A DNA stretch of 64,000 nt from Hymenobacter negativus (GTDB lineage: Bacteria; Bacteroidota; Bacteroidia; Cytophagales; Hymenobacteraceae): contig NZ_JAEDAE010000009.1 in assembly GCF_016056375.1 (NCBI RefSeq), positions 124,001 through 188,000 of the forward strand, given 5' to 3'. The translations under genes and the position numbers were made by a program. Each line of letters opens with the position of its first letter. Positions within the stretch are counted from its first letter, which is position 1. Shown here piece after piece: positions 24,297 to 33,243 of this stretch. The notes below the pieces were generated by a model. It worked only from the letters and a program-made list of their open reading frames with translations. It made no database searches and had not been told where the DNA came from.

Positions 24297-25676
24297 ATGC
24301 CTCCTCTTCCCAGTAGCACGGCTTCGGCCGTGCAAATCCAGCAGTTTTACGACAAGGGCCTGGCCCACGCCAGCTACGCCGTGCGCTGCGGCCGCCAGGT
24401 TGCCATCATCGACCCGGGCCGCGACCCGCAGCCCTACTACGACTTCGCCGACGAGCACGAGGCTCGCATCGTGGCCGTGATTGAGACGCACCCGCACGCC
24501 GATTTCGTGTCGTCGCACCTGGAAATTGCCGAAGAAACCGAGGCGCCCATCTATTGCAGCAGGCTGGTGGGGGCCAAATATCCGCACCAGAATTTCGATG
24601 ATGGCGACCGCATCAAGCTGGGCAGCTACGAGTTGCACGCCATCAACACCCCCGGCCACTCGCCCGACAGCATCAGCATTCTGCTCATGGACGAGCTGGC
24701 CCAGAGCCGCGCCGTGTTCACCGGCGACACGCTGTTTGTGGGCGACGTGGGCCGGCCCGACCTGCGCGAAGAAGAGGCCGTGGGCGGCCACAAGCGCGAA
24801 GAGCTGGCCGCCCAGCTCTACCGTAGCACCCGCAACAAGCTCATGACCCTGCCCGGCAGCACCAAGGTGTACCCCGCCCACGGCCCCGGCTCGCTCTGCG
24901 GCAAAACCACCAGCCCCGACCTCGACTCCACTATCGGCAAAGAGTTGAAAACCAACTACGCCCTGCAGCCCATGTCGCAGGACGAGTTCATCAAAGTCCT
25001 GCTCGAAGACCAGCCCTTTGTGCCCAAATATTTCGGCCACGACGTGGCCCTGAACAAGCAGGGCGCCCCCAGCTTCGAGGACAGCATCCGGGCGGTGCCG
25101 CACCTGAGCAGCGATGCCCCGCTGACGCCCGGCGTACTGCTCATCGACACGCGGCCGGCGGCCAAATTCCGCGCCGGCCACTTGCCGGGCGCCATCAATC
25201 TGCAGGACGGCGGCAAGTTTGAAACCTGGCTGGGCTCGGTGGTCGGCCCCAAAGAGCCGTTCTACCTGCTGGCCGATTCTAAAATTGCGCTGGACACGGT
25301 GATTCGCAAAACGGCCAAGATTGGCTACGAAGGCAACATCAAAGGCGCGCTACTGGCCCCCACCGCCCTGCCCGCCACCTCCCCTGCCGTGGAGGTAGAT
25401 GCGGTGCGCGAGCACCCCGAGGCTTTCACCATCGTAGACATCCGCAACCGGACCGAGGCCAAAACGCCGGTGTTTGACAACGCGCTGGTTATTCCGCTGC
25501 CCGAGCTGCGCGAGCGCGCCCACGAGATTCCGACCGATAAGCCCGTGCTCATTCACTGCGCGGGCGGCTACCGCTCGGCGGCTGGGGCCAGCATTGTGCA
25601 AGCCGCCCTACCCGGAGCAGAAGTGCTGGATTTGGGCGAGGCGATTACGGATTTTCAGAAGCAGGCGGCGCATTAA
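24297..25676 (+). CDS. persulfide dioxygenase-rhodanese fusion (CstB-like)
   Basis: 459 residues from the ATG at 24297. The metallo-beta-lactamase domain (about 10-250) has the metal motif THPHADFVSSH (His65, His67, Asp69) and GDTLFVGDVGRPDL, as in ETHE1-type persulfide dioxygenases. A first rhodanese domain (about 270-370) has LLADSK where the catalytic Cys loop should be and is therefore inactive. A second (about 375-458) has HCAGGYRS with Cys421 intact. This PDO-pseudorhodanese-rhodanese order is that of CstB, which turns persulfides into thiosulfate and detoxifies sulfide. No Cst-type regulator or quinone reductase is adjacent. Confidence 0.88.
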   Translation: MPPLPSSTASAVQIQQFYDKGLAHASYAVRCGRQVAIIDPGRDPQPYYDFADEHEARIVAVIETHPHADFVSSHLEIAEETEAPIYCSRLVGAKYPHQNFDDGDRIKLGSYELHAINTPGHSPDSISILLMDELAQSRAVFTGDTLFVGDVGRPDLREEEAVGGHKREELAAQLYRSTRNKLMTLPGSTKVYPAHGPGSLCGKTTSPDLDSTIGKELKTNYALQPMSQDEFIKVLLEDQPFVPKYFGHDVALNKQGAPSFEDSIRAVPHLSSDAPLTPGVLLIDTRPAAKFRAGHLPGAINLQDGGKFETWLGSVVGPKEPFYLLADSKIALDTVIRKTAKIGYEGNIKGALLAPTALPATSPAVEVDAVREHPEAFTIVDIRNRTEAKTPVFDNALVIPLPELRERAHEIPTDKPVLIHCAGGYRSAAGASIVQAALPGAEVLDLGEAITDFQKQAAH

Positions 25677-25697
25677 CCATTCCTGGCTTCGTAACTA

Positions 25698-25741
25698 AAG
25701 AACGTCCTGCTTCGTGTAATCGAAGCAGGACGTTCTTCTTT
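25698..25741. terminator. bidirectional rho-independent terminator
   Basis: aagaacgtcctgcttcg pairs with cgaagcaggacgttctt (17 bp perfect) with a following tctttt tract, between convergent genes ending at 25676 (+) and 25764 (-). Confidence 0.92.
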
Positions 25742-25763
25742 TCAAACGGTTCACCCCACGGCC

Positions 25764-26696
25764 TCAGTCAATCACCGCATCCTCCGGCACGGCTGCCACC
25801 GGCGCGGCTTTCGGCTTCTGGCTCACCAGCCACACGCCTAGGAAGATAAGCACCGCCTGCCCGGCCTTGCCCCAGGTGAGGTGGTCTTTGCCCAGGCTCA
25901 CGGCGATGAGTACGGCCAACACCGGCTGCAAATAGATATACACGCCCAGCAATGCCGGCGAGGCGTATTTCAGCGCCCAGTTATTGAGCAGATAGGCCAG
26001 GATGGTGAGGAACACCACCATGTAGCCGATTTCGAGCCAGATTTTGAGCGGGAAGCTGGCGTAGTTAGCATGTAGCGCCTCGCGCCAGCCAAAGGGCACG
26101 GCCACAACGGCCCCCACCAGAAACACCCGCGCCAGCACCGTAAATGCGTGGTACTTGCGCATGAGCGGCTGCACCAGCACCAGGTACAGGCCAAACACGG
26201 TGGCATTGGCCAGAATGAACAGGTTGCCCAGCGTGGCGTGCGGATAAATGGCCGCCTGCGCGTTGCGGCTGAGAATGAGCGAGGCCGCCCCCGCCGCCCC
26301 CACCCCAATGCCCAGCACGCGCGGCAACGTAATTTTTTCGCTCAGCAGAATGGCCGAGGCGATGACCACCACGATGGGCGCGATGGTTTGCAGCAGCGAG
26401 GCGCTGATGGGCGAAGTCAGGTTCAGCCCCGAAAAAAACAGCAACTGATTCAGTCCAATACCCAGCACGCCGCAGATGATGGACCGCCGGTTATCGGCCC
26501 AGCCGATGATTTTGTCCTGCGGGGCGATGAAGTATTTAATAAGCGCAAAGAAGCTCGACGCCCCCAGCACCCGCAGCGTTACGATGCCGAACGGGGTCAT
26601 GTAAACGGGCATCACGTCTTTCGACAGCGAATAATTGGCTGCGTAGATGACCGCGACGAAGAACAGCGCCGCGTGAACGCGAAATTGATTGGGCAT
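25764..26696 (-). CDS. EamA/DMT-family transporter
   Basis: 310 residues from the ATG at 26696 (MPNQFRVHAALFF). Ten predicted membrane helices form two EamA halves: about 8-140 (IYAANYSLSKDVMP...LLQTIAPIVVVIASAILLSEKITLPRVLGIGVGAAGA) and about 155-290 (YASPALLGVYIYLQPVLAVLIAVSLGKD). Drug/metabolite transporters of this type export metabolites or amino acids, and the substrate cannot be read from sequence. It diverges from rarA across a spacer holding a 13-bp inverted repeat. Confidence 0.88.
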   Translation of the reverse strand: MPNQFRVHAALFFVAVIYAANYSLSKDVMPVYMTPFGIVTLRVLGASSFFALIKYFIAPQDKIIGWADNRRSIICGVLGIGLNQLLFFSGLNLTSPISASLLQTIAPIVVVIASAILLSEKITLPRVLGIGVGAAGAASLILSRNAQAAIYPHATLGNLFILANATVFGLYLVLVQPLMRKYHAFTVLARVFLVGAVVAVPFGWREALHANYASFPLKIWLEIGYMVVFLTILAYLLNNWALKYASPALLGVYIYLQPVLAVLIAVSLGKDHLTWGKAGQAVLIFLGVWLVSQKPKAAPVAAVPEDAVID

Positions 26697-26712
26697 AAGT
26701 AAGGAGAGTAGC

Positions 26713-26794
26713 GCCAACTTTGTGGCTCGCGTCCGCGCGCTGTCTGAACCACGCCGAGCGAGAATCGTTCTAAAACACGAACCACAAAGTTGGC
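26713..26794. repeat. inverted repeat between divergent EamA transporter and rarA genes
   Basis: GCCAACTTTGTGG (26713-26725) and its perfect complement CCACAAAGTTGGC (26782-26794), extending to about 17 bp with one mismatch, with a 56-base centre. Each arm holds a CAACTTTG reading inward, one base off the TAnnTTTG -7 consensus. It could be another interspersed palindrome or a shared regulatory region. Confidence 0.75.
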
Positions 26795-26831
26795 TCCGCC
26801 GTCTTCGATTCGCGCTCCTTCGCTACTTCCC

Positions 26832-28160
26832 ATGTCCTCCCTCTTTCCCGACGACGAACCCGCCGCCTTCACCCCGCCGCCCGCGCCTGCCGCCGATGCC
26901 CCCCTGGCCGAGCGCCAGCGCCCCCGCCGCCTGGCCGACTACTCCGGCCAGCAGCACCTGGTGGGCGAAACCGGCGTGCTGCGCCGCTATTTGAATTCTG
27001 GCCGCCTGCCCAGCCTCATCCTCTGGGGGCCGCCCGGCGTGGGCAAAACCACCCTGGCCCACCTACTGGCTTCGGAGCTGAAACATCCTTTTTCGGCCCT
27101 GAGCGCTATCAATGCGGGCGTGAAGGACGTGCGCGACGTGATTGAAAAGGCCAAGCGGCAGCGCGGCACGGTCCTTTTCATTGATGAAATCCACCGTTTC
27201 AGCAAGGCGCAGCAAGATGCGCTGCTCGGCGCGGTGGAGCATGGCACCGTTACGCTCATTGGCGCCACCACGGAGAATCCTTCGTTTGAAGTCATTCCGG
27301 CTTTGCTCTCGCGCTGCCAGGTGTACGTGCTGGAGGCCCTGAGCGCGGAGACCCTGCGCGGACTGGTGCAAAAGGCCCTGACCGAGGACGAGGCCATGAA
27401 GCAGAAAAAAGTCAGGCTGAAGGAGGACCACGCCCTGCTGGCCCTGAGCGGCGGCGACGCCCGCAAGCTGCTCAATCTGCTCGAAATTGTGGTGCAAAGC
27501 ACGCCGCCCGACAAAAAGGGCGTTATCGAAATCACCGATGCCGTGGTGCAGCAGGTGGCTCAGCGCCCCCTGGCCCGCTACGACAAGGGCGGCGAGATGC
27601 ACTACGACGTGATTTCGGCCTTCATCAAGTCCATGCGCGGCTCCGACCCCAATGCAGCCCTCTACTACCTGGCTGTGATGCTGGAAGGCGGCGAGGACGT
27701 GAAGTTCATCGCCCGCCGCATGCTCATTCTGGCCGCCGAAGACATCGGCAACGCCAACCCCAATGCCCTGATGCTAGCCACAAGCTGCTTCCAGGCCTGC
27801 ACCGTCATCGGCCTGCCCGAGTCGGACTTGATACTTGCCCAGACGGTCATCTACCTTGCCACTTCGCCGAAAAGCAATGCCGCTTATATGGCTATTCGCG
27901 CGGCGCAGGCCGAGGTGAAGGCCCACGGCGTGTACCCCGTGCCGGTGCCCCTGCGCAACGCCCCCACCCGCCTCATGAAGCAGCTCGGCTACGGCAAGGA
28001 GTACGCCTACTCGCACAACGGCGAGGGCAATTTCGAGGAGCAGGAGTTTCTGCCCGAGGCCCTGAGCGGCACCCGCTTCTACGAGCCGGGCCTGAACGCC
28101 AGCGAGGCCAAAATCCAGGAGCGCCTGCGCGGCTGGTGGGGCAAAAAATACGGGTACTAA
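26832..28160 (+). CDS. rarA: replication-associated recombination protein A (RarA/MgsA)
   Basis: 442 residues from the ATG at 26832. AAA+ ATPase with QQHLVGETGVLRRYL sensor-like N terminus, Walker A GPPGVGKTTLA (about 66-76), Walker B LFIDEIHRF, and sensor GATTENPSFEVIPALLSRC. The C-terminal tetramerisation region includes DPNAALYYLAVMLEGGED and the family motif EDIGNANP. RarA acts at stalled replication forks together with SSB and RecA. A Pro/Ala-rich leader (about 1-35) precedes the ATPase core. Confidence 0.95.
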   Translation: MSSLFPDDEPAAFTPPPAPAADAPLAERQRPRRLADYSGQQHLVGETGVLRRYLNSGRLPSLILWGPPGVGKTTLAHLLASELKHPFSALSAINAGVKDVRDVIEKAKRQRGTVLFIDEIHRFSKAQQDALLGAVEHGTVTLIGATTENPSFEVIPALLSRCQVYVLEALSAETLRGLVQKALTEDEAMKQKKVRLKEDHALLALSGGDARKLLNLLEIVVQSTPPDKKGVIEITDAVVQQVAQRPLARYDKGGEMHYDVISAFIKSMRGSDPNAALYYLAVMLEGGEDVKFIARRMLILAAEDIGNANPNALMLATSCFQACTVIGLPESDLILAQTVIYLATSPKSNAAYMAIRAAQAEVKAHGVYPVPVPLRNAPTRLMKQLGYGKEYAYSHNGEGNFEEQEFLPEALSGTRFYEPGLNASEAKIQERLRGWWGKKYGY

Positions 28161-28234
28161 CGCCCCGGCCCGTCACATCGCGCCCCCGGGCTTTCTCACC
28201 CCGCCCAAGGGAGGGCCAAACGGCCCGCGCGGCC

Positions 28235-28242
28235 TACTTTTG
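28235..28242 (+). promoter_or_regulatory. candidate -7 promoter element of sppA
   Basis: TACTTTTG matches TAnnTTTG and lies 23 bases before the sppA ATG, giving a short leader typical of this phylum. No clear -33 element accompanies it. Confidence 0.45.
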
Positions 28243-28265
28243 CTTGTTCTCAATTTTCTGCACTC

Positions 28266-30038
28266 ATGCGCCAGTTTTTTAAATACGTCCTCGCCACCAT
28301 TGTGGGCCTTGCGGCTTTTGCCTTTCTCGGGTTTGTGCTGATGGCCATCGTCATCGGGGCCGCCGTGAGCAGCTCGCACGAGCCCAAGGAAACCGCCGCC
28401 AACTCGGTGCTGGAGCTTAAGCTCAACGAGCCGCTGAACGAGCGCGGGCGCGAAGGCCGCTTCGGCGGGTTTGGCGGGGGCGGCAGCACGGGGCTGGTGG
28501 AGCTGAAGGAAGCCATTCACCGCGCCAAAGGCGACGGCGACATCAAGGGCATTCTGCTGAACCTGGGCATTGTGCAGGGCGGCATGGCTTCGCTGGAAGA
28601 AGTGCGCAACGCCCTGCTCGACTTCAAAAAGAGCGGCAAATTTGTGGTGGCCTACCACGAAATCGCCTCCGAAAAGAGCTTCTACCTCTCTTCGATGGCC
28701 AACGAAATCTACCTCAATCCGCAGGGTACGCTCGAATTCAACGGCCTGAGTTCAGAGGTGATGTTCTACAAGCGCCTGTTCGACAAGGCCGGCATCCAGC
28801 CCTACATTTTCCGGGTGGGCTCCTTCAAAAGCGCCGTGGAGCCGTTTTTCCGCGAGAACTTCTCCGACTCAGCCCGCTACCAGACGGTGTCGTTTCTGAA
28901 CTCCATCAACGGCTACATGATTGGCGAGGTGGCCAAAACCCGGGGCATTAACCCGGCCCGCCTCAAGGTGATTTCTGACTCGATGCTGGTGCACAACGCC
29001 CCCGACGCATTGCGCCTGCACCTCGTCACCAAGCTCGGCTACTTCGATGAAGTGCAGGACTATATGCGCCGCAAGCTGGACCTGGCCAAAAACAAAAAGC
29101 CCAGCCTGGTGAGCCTGTCCGACTACACCGACCACGACAACGGCATCGACGAGCGCGAAGGTAAAACCAGCGGCCGCCGCATTGCCGTGATTTATGCCGA
29201 GGGCGACATCGTAACCGGCAAGGGTTCCGACGACAATATCGGTAGCACCAAATTTGCCGAGGCCATCCGCAAGGCCCGGCTCGACGACCGGGTGAAGGCT
29301 GTGGTGCTGCGCATCAACTCGCCGGGCGGCTCCTCGCTGGCTTCCGACATCATCTACCGCGAAGTGCTGCTGACCAAGCAAGTGAAGCCCATTATCGCCA
29401 GCATGAGCGACGTGGCGGCTTCCGGCGGCTACTACATTGCCATGGCCTGCGATACCATCGTGGCCCACCCGAACACCATTACGGGCTCCATCGGTGTGTT
29501 TGGCGTGCTGCCCAACATCCAGCCGCTGCTGGCCGACAAGCTCGGCATCACTGTGGACCGCGTGACGACGGGCAAGTTCTCAGACCTACCCACCATCACG
29601 CGCCCGCTCACGGATTTCGAAAAGCGCACGCTGCAGGAAGAGGTGAACCGTATTTACGCCGACTTCACCAGCAAGGCCGCCCGGGGCCGCCACATGCCCG
29701 TGGAGCGCCTGCGCCGCCTGGCCTCGGGCCGCGTCTGGAGCGGTATCGAAGCCAAAAACAACGGCCTCGTGGACGTGCTCGGCGACTACGATACCGCCCT
29801 CAAAATCGCCGCCGCCCGCGCCCACCTCCAGGCCGACGATTACCGCGTGCAGCGCCTGCCCCGCCAGAAATCGGCGCTGGAGGACTTTGTGTCCATGTTC
29901 GAGGACGACGATGCCGCCAAGACCCGCGCCCTCAAAACCGAGCTGGGGCCATTGTATCCCGCCTATGCTCAGTACCAGCAGCTGATGCAGATGCGCGGCG
30001 TGCAGGCCCGCCTGCCGTACACGCTGGATATCCAGTAA
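28266..30038 (+). CDS. sppA: signal peptide peptidase SppA, 67K type
   Basis: 590 residues. An N-terminal membrane anchor (about 5-35) is followed by two tandem ClpP-like folds. The general-base Lys lies in SEKSFYLSSMANEIYLNP (about residue 137) and the nucleophile Ser in VAASGGYYIAMACD (Ser386), so both halves contribute to the active site as in E. coli SppA. It degrades signal peptides and membrane-embedded fragments after secretion. It forms its own transcription unit with a -7 box upstream and a strong terminator downstream. Confidence 0.95.
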   Translation: MRQFFKYVLATIVGLAAFAFLGFVLMAIVIGAAVSSSHEPKETAANSVLELKLNEPLNERGREGRFGGFGGGGSTGLVELKEAIHRAKGDGDIKGILLNLGIVQGGMASLEEVRNALLDFKKSGKFVVAYHEIASEKSFYLSSMANEIYLNPQGTLEFNGLSSEVMFYKRLFDKAGIQPYIFRVGSFKSAVEPFFRENFSDSARYQTVSFLNSINGYMIGEVAKTRGINPARLKVISDSMLVHNAPDALRLHLVTKLGYFDEVQDYMRRKLDLAKNKKPSLVSLSDYTDHDNGIDEREGKTSGRRIAVIYAEGDIVTGKGSDDNIGSTKFAEAIRKARLDDRVKAVVLRINSPGGSSLASDIIYREVLLTKQVKPIIASMSDVAASGGYYIAMACDTIVAHPNTITGSIGVFGVLPNIQPLLADKLGITVDRVTTGKFSDLPTITRPLTDFEKRTLQEEVNRIYADFTSKAARGRHMPVERLRRLASGRVWSGIEAKNNGLVDVLGDYDTALKIAAARAHLQADDYRVQRLPRQKSALEDFVSMFEDDDAAKTRALKTELGPLYPAYAQYQQLMQMRGVQARLPYTLDIQ

Positions 30039-30053
30039 GGCTATTTGCCGCTC

Positions 30054-30107
30054 AACCATCGATAAAAAAAGCCTGTCTATTGAGACAGGCTTTTTTTATC
30101 GATGGTT
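30054..30107. terminator. terminator with 25-bp stem
   Basis: aaccatcgataaaaaaagcctgtct pairs perfectly with its complement at 30083-30107 around a 4-base loop, with A/T tracts inside the stem so that either strand can end here. It follows sppA (ends 30038). Confidence 0.9.
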
Positions 30108-30222
30108 ACGAAAACATGAGCTACGGTTCGTTGCCGTAGCCCCTTGCGTCATTTTGCCTGCGTCAGGGCAGCGCCAACAGCTTAACACTATAGTGCTTTG
30201 GAGCGCAGAATGCCTATTGCAT

Positions 30223-30924
30223 TTATTTCGAACGATAAATATCGGTGCACCGGTAGCCATAGCTAGCTCCGGCGTGCGAGGTCTGCGTGAGGACGATGGA
30301 ATCGCCCTGCGGATACATGTCTAGTATGGTATTGTCGAGCGATGAATAGATTCCCGGATTGGGGAATTTTGGCATATTGACCATATAGGAAGTATGGTTG
30401 CTATATGCAGACCGAAATGTGCCTGAATATCCGTTGATGGTCAAGGAATTGGCGGTAGTCTGAATAATATTCAAACTCATGAAGGGCAATGCTTCATAAC
30501 TCGTAGTGTATCCTATCTGACCACTAGGCGAGTACGTCATGGATACGTTGGTACGCGTGCCCTTGGCATTATACGTTTTGTTGATAGGCGCAAACGCTAC
30601 ATTGAGGCTTTGGGTCACGGAATCAACGGCTGACTCCGCGTTGTAAGCCAGCAAGGTGACGCCGTAAGTTCCGGCTCGGTAATAAGTATGACCAGGGTTA
30701 GGCGTAGCATCCGTCGTGCCATCGCCGAAGCGCCAAACGTAGCGAGTTGCGTTTTGAGAGGTGTTGGTAAAAACCACCGCGCTACCGGTCTGGCTCGCAG
30801 CCGGAAGCGTAAAGCCTGCTTTGAGAATCAGCTTCTCTGCTGCCTGAGGTGACGAGTTGTCTTTTTTACAGGCCGCTACAGTAAGTGCTGTGCAGGCTGC
30901 TATGAACAGAAAGTTTATTTTCAT
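30223..30924 (-). CDS. PKD-domain lipoprotein
   Basis: 233 residues from the ATG at 30924 (MKINFLFIAACTALTVAACKKD), a type II signal peptide with lipobox VAAC and a CKKD start as often seen in surface-exposed Bacteroidota lipoproteins. A PKD-like immunoglobulin fold follows (about 35-120) with the diagnostic YVWRFGDGTTDATPNPGHTYYRAGTYGVTLLAYN. The C-terminal ~110 residues are polar and unrecognised. The gene is AT-richer than its surroundings, as is its neighbour at 31097. Confidence 0.8.
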   Translation of the reverse strand: MKINFLFIAACTALTVAACKKDNSSPQAAEKLILKAGFTLPAASQTGSAVVFTNTSQNATRYVWRFGDGTTDATPNPGHTYYRAGTYGVTLLAYNAESAVDSVTQSLNVAFAPINKTYNAKGTRTNVSMTYSPSGQIGYTTSYEALPFMSLNIIQTTANSLTINGYSGTFRSAYSNHTSYMVNMPKFPNPGIYSSLDNTILDMYPQGDSIVLTQTSHAGASYGYRCTDIYRSK

Positions 30925-31096
30925 GTGGAAAGGAATTGAGGTAGTGAAAAGCCGCTGCAATTTACTCTTTCTTGAGCAGTATTAAAGGTCGAAACCAAGC
31001 CCCCGATTCATGGCTGGTTAAAACATACTTAAGCCCGATGCGCTATTTCGAAAAAAGCTGTTTTAGCTATTTCAGGCTGCCTGGGTGCCTGCTGTG

Positions 31097-31552
31097 CTAG
31101 GGGCGGCGTTTGCCCCGGCCTACCTGCTCATTCGACTGATTGGAACCTCTGGTGTATAGCCTGATGAAGATGCTGTCCCCCTGGGTGAATCCCACATGGT
31201 TGTCTTTATCAAGCGCTCCATTGTTGAGCGTGAATGCAAAAGGGTAATAAAAGTGCGGGTTAAGGCCTTGATTCGCGGTATTATAGGTCAACGTAGGAGC
31301 CCAGCCAGTTGCTCCGAAAGTTGCGATTATCTGGTTTTGTCCATTTTTGCTAATTGTAACGGCTTCTTGTCTGGTAGTAGTGGACCCAGCGCCGGGAAGG
31401 AAGACTTGTGAAGTGGAAACAATTTGACAATCGTAGGTTCCTTCGATGGGCGTGGTGGAGGGCACCGCGAAAGGCACCTCGGGCGGAGCTGTCTCTTGCG
31501 AGCAAGCACCAATTCCGAGTGCCAGTAAGACGAAGTAGCGCTTAAACTTCAT
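31097..31552 (-). CDS. small lipoprotein, unknown function
   Basis: 151 residues from the ATG at 31552 (MKFKRYFVLLALGIGACSQE); longer in-frame starts precede the signal peptide and are rejected. The lipobox GIGAC predicts a lipidated Cys. The mature part (IEGTYDCQIVSTSQVFLPG..., then IFIRLYTRGSNQ) has the strand pattern of a small beta-barrel or lipocalin-like protein, without a firm match. It lies downstream of nothing on its strand and 172 bases upstream of the PKD lipoprotein. Confidence 0.7.
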   Translation of the reverse strand: MKFKRYFVLLALGIGACSQETAPPEVPFAVPSTTPIEGTYDCQIVSTSQVFLPGAGSTTTRQEAVTISKNGQNQIIATFGATGWAPTLTYNTANQGLNPHFYYPFAFTLNNGALDKDNHVGFTQGDSIFIRLYTRGSNQSNEQVGRGKRRP

Positions 31553-31803
31553 AACAAGGCCAGGAAAGGAAAATGAGAGAAGTTTCAGCAGCGGTGCATT
31601 GGCAAAATTCTGTCTGGAGGGTATTGCCAATGGCAAAAAATGTTTTTCGGCTGGGAAAGAGAACGTTGAAAGATGCGTTCTGCAAGGTAGCAGTACCTGC
31701 ACTAATTTCAAGGCCGAAAGCACAAAAGCGACAAGTCTGCCAGCTGGTTGGTATTGATTCGTAATCATACCGTTACAAACAGGCTGCTTTTTCCATTTTT
31801 TAG

Positions 31804-32628
31804 ATGCACATGCAACACCTCCGCGAAGCCGCTGCCTACATCCAGGCCAACTCCCAGGCCTTTCAGCCCGAAACGGGCATCATCCTCGGCACCGGGCTGG
31901 GCGCGCTGGCCAACGAGGTCGACGTGGAACACGAAATCAGCTACGCCGACATTCCGCACTTCCCGGTGAGCACCGTGGAAAGCCACGCCGGCCGGCTGCT
32001 GCTGGGCCGCATGGCCGGCAAGAAGGTGGCGGTGCTACAGGGTCGCTTTCATTACTACGAGGGCTACACCATGCAGCAGGTGGCCATGCCCGTGCGCGTG
32101 CTCAAGCTGCTGGGCATTGCCCGTCTGCTGGTGAGCAACGCCGCCGGCGGCCTGAACCCCGATTTCAACCTCGCAGATTTGATGCTGATTGACGACCACA
32201 TCAACCTGCAACCCACCAACCCGCTCATCGGGGCCAATCTGGATGAAATGGGCCCGCGCTTCCCCGACATGTTCGCGCCCTACGACGCCGACCTGCTGCG
32301 CCGGGCCGAAGCTGCGGCCCAGGCGCTGGGCCAGGCCGGCACCACCCGGCGCGGAGTGTACGCCAGCGTGCCCGGTCCCATGCTCGAAACCCCGGCCGAA
32401 TACCGCTACCTACGCACCATCGGGGCCGATGCCGTGGGCATGAGTACGGTGCCTGAAGTCATTGCGGCCCGCCACCTCAATCTGCCCGTGCTGGCCGTAT
32501 CAGTCATCACCGATTTATGCGCGCCCGGTCATCTCAAGCCCGTGGTGCTGGCCGATATTTTCGCCGCCGCCGGCGCGGCCGAGCCCCGCCTCACGGCGTT
32601 GATAAAAGCGGTGGTGGCGGGGCTGTAG
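31804..32628 (+). CDS. purine nucleoside phosphorylase
   Basis: 274 residues, the size of the trimeric PNP class. GIILGTGLGALA (phosphate loop), VESHAGRLLLGRMAGKKVAVLQGRFHYYEGY, VSNAAGGLNPDF and the MSTVPEVIAARHL block are all in place, including the Glu of the GVYASVPGPMLETPAEYR substrate loop. The enzyme cleaves purine nucleosides with phosphate in the salvage pathway. ATG codons at 31804 and 31810 are close alternatives. It is a single gene ended by a strong hairpin. Confidence 0.95.
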   Translation: MHMQHLREAAAYIQANSQAFQPETGIILGTGLGALANEVDVEHEISYADIPHFPVSTVESHAGRLLLGRMAGKKVAVLQGRFHYYEGYTMQQVAMPVRVLKLLGIARLLVSNAAGGLNPDFNLADLMLIDDHINLQPTNPLIGANLDEMGPRFPDMFAPYDADLLRRAEAAAQALGQAGTTRRGVYASVPGPMLETPAEYRYLRTIGADAVGMSTVPEVIAARHLNLPVLAVSVITDLCAPGHLKPVVLADIFAAAGAAEPRLTALIKAVVAGL

Positions 32629-32632
32629 TGCC

Positions 32633-32646
32633 TGCTTTAGCTTGTG
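32633..32646 (+). repeat. TGCTTTAGCTTGTG repeat fragment
   Basis: This 14-base sequence is identical to part of the composite palindrome at 14258-14271 and nearly the complement of 14297-14311. It lies five bases after the stop of the purine nucleoside phosphorylase gene. Confidence 0.6.
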
Positions 32647-32660
32647 CAGAGCCCGGCTAG

Positions 32661-32700
32661 AAGCAACCAGGCCCGGACAATGTCCGGGCCTGGTTGCTTA
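32661..32700. terminator. bidirectional rho-independent terminator
   Basis: aagcaaccaggcccggaca / tgtccgggcctggttgctt, 19-bp perfect stem with a one-base loop, between convergent genes ending at 32628 (+) and 32722 (-). The T tract is short, but the stem is very stable. Confidence 0.8.
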
Positions 32701-32721
32701 TTATCAATGCCCTACCTCCGC

Positions 32722-33153
32722 TTATGGCTGGGCCGAGAATGTGCGCTCTTCAACCGCACCGGTCTTGTTTGTGAACGTGTAGCGCAGCTCGGTGGCCGTG
32801 AGGGCGGCCACGGCGTAGTCGTTGCTGGTGCCTTTGTTGTCGAGGAGGTGAAGCACCGTGTTGTTGCTCATCAGCATCCAGGTGCCGGGGTAGGTGGTGC
32901 CGTCGGCTAATAGCTTCTGGGTGTAGGTGCCGTCGGTGCGGAAGGTGAGCGAATACTGGTCCTTGATGCTCGAGCCGGTGCCGGTGACCTGACCTCCTTG
33001 TTTGATTTGGTCGAGGCGCCAGCTGCCAGTGGTCAGCTGCTGGGTGGAAGAGGTGGCGGTGGGCTGCGGCGTGGCGGCCGAGTCTTTTTTGCAGCTGCCG
33101 AGGCTCAGGGTAAGCAGGGACAGGGCGAGAACGGGGTAACGGAGCTTGTGCAT
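32722..33153 (-). CDS. lipocalin-like small lipoprotein
   Basis: 143 residues with lipobox LGSCKKD, so probably a surface or outer-membrane lipoprotein. TTGSWRLDQIKQGGQVTG...LTFRTDGTYTQKLLADGTTYPGTWMLMSNNTVLHLL is the strand pattern of Bacteroidota lipocalin-like/DUF domains of this size. The ligand is unknown. It is on the same strand as, and 91 bases after, the DUF4249 gene, and may be the last gene of the TonB-receptor transcription unit. Confidence 0.75.
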   Translation of the reverse strand: MHKLRYPVLALSLLTLSLGSCKKDSAATPQPTATSSTQQLTTGSWRLDQIKQGGQVTGTGSSIKDQYSLTFRTDGTYTQKLLADGTTYPGTWMLMSNNTVLHLLDNKGTSNDYAVAALTATELRYTFTNKTGAVEERTFSAQP

Positions 33154-33243
33154 GGGAAGAAAGGAAATGGGGTTGGGAATGCACAGTAGATGCCGCCCCG
33201 GCCTGAATGGTTGCTTAGGTGCTGCCTAGTTTTTTCTGGCTGC

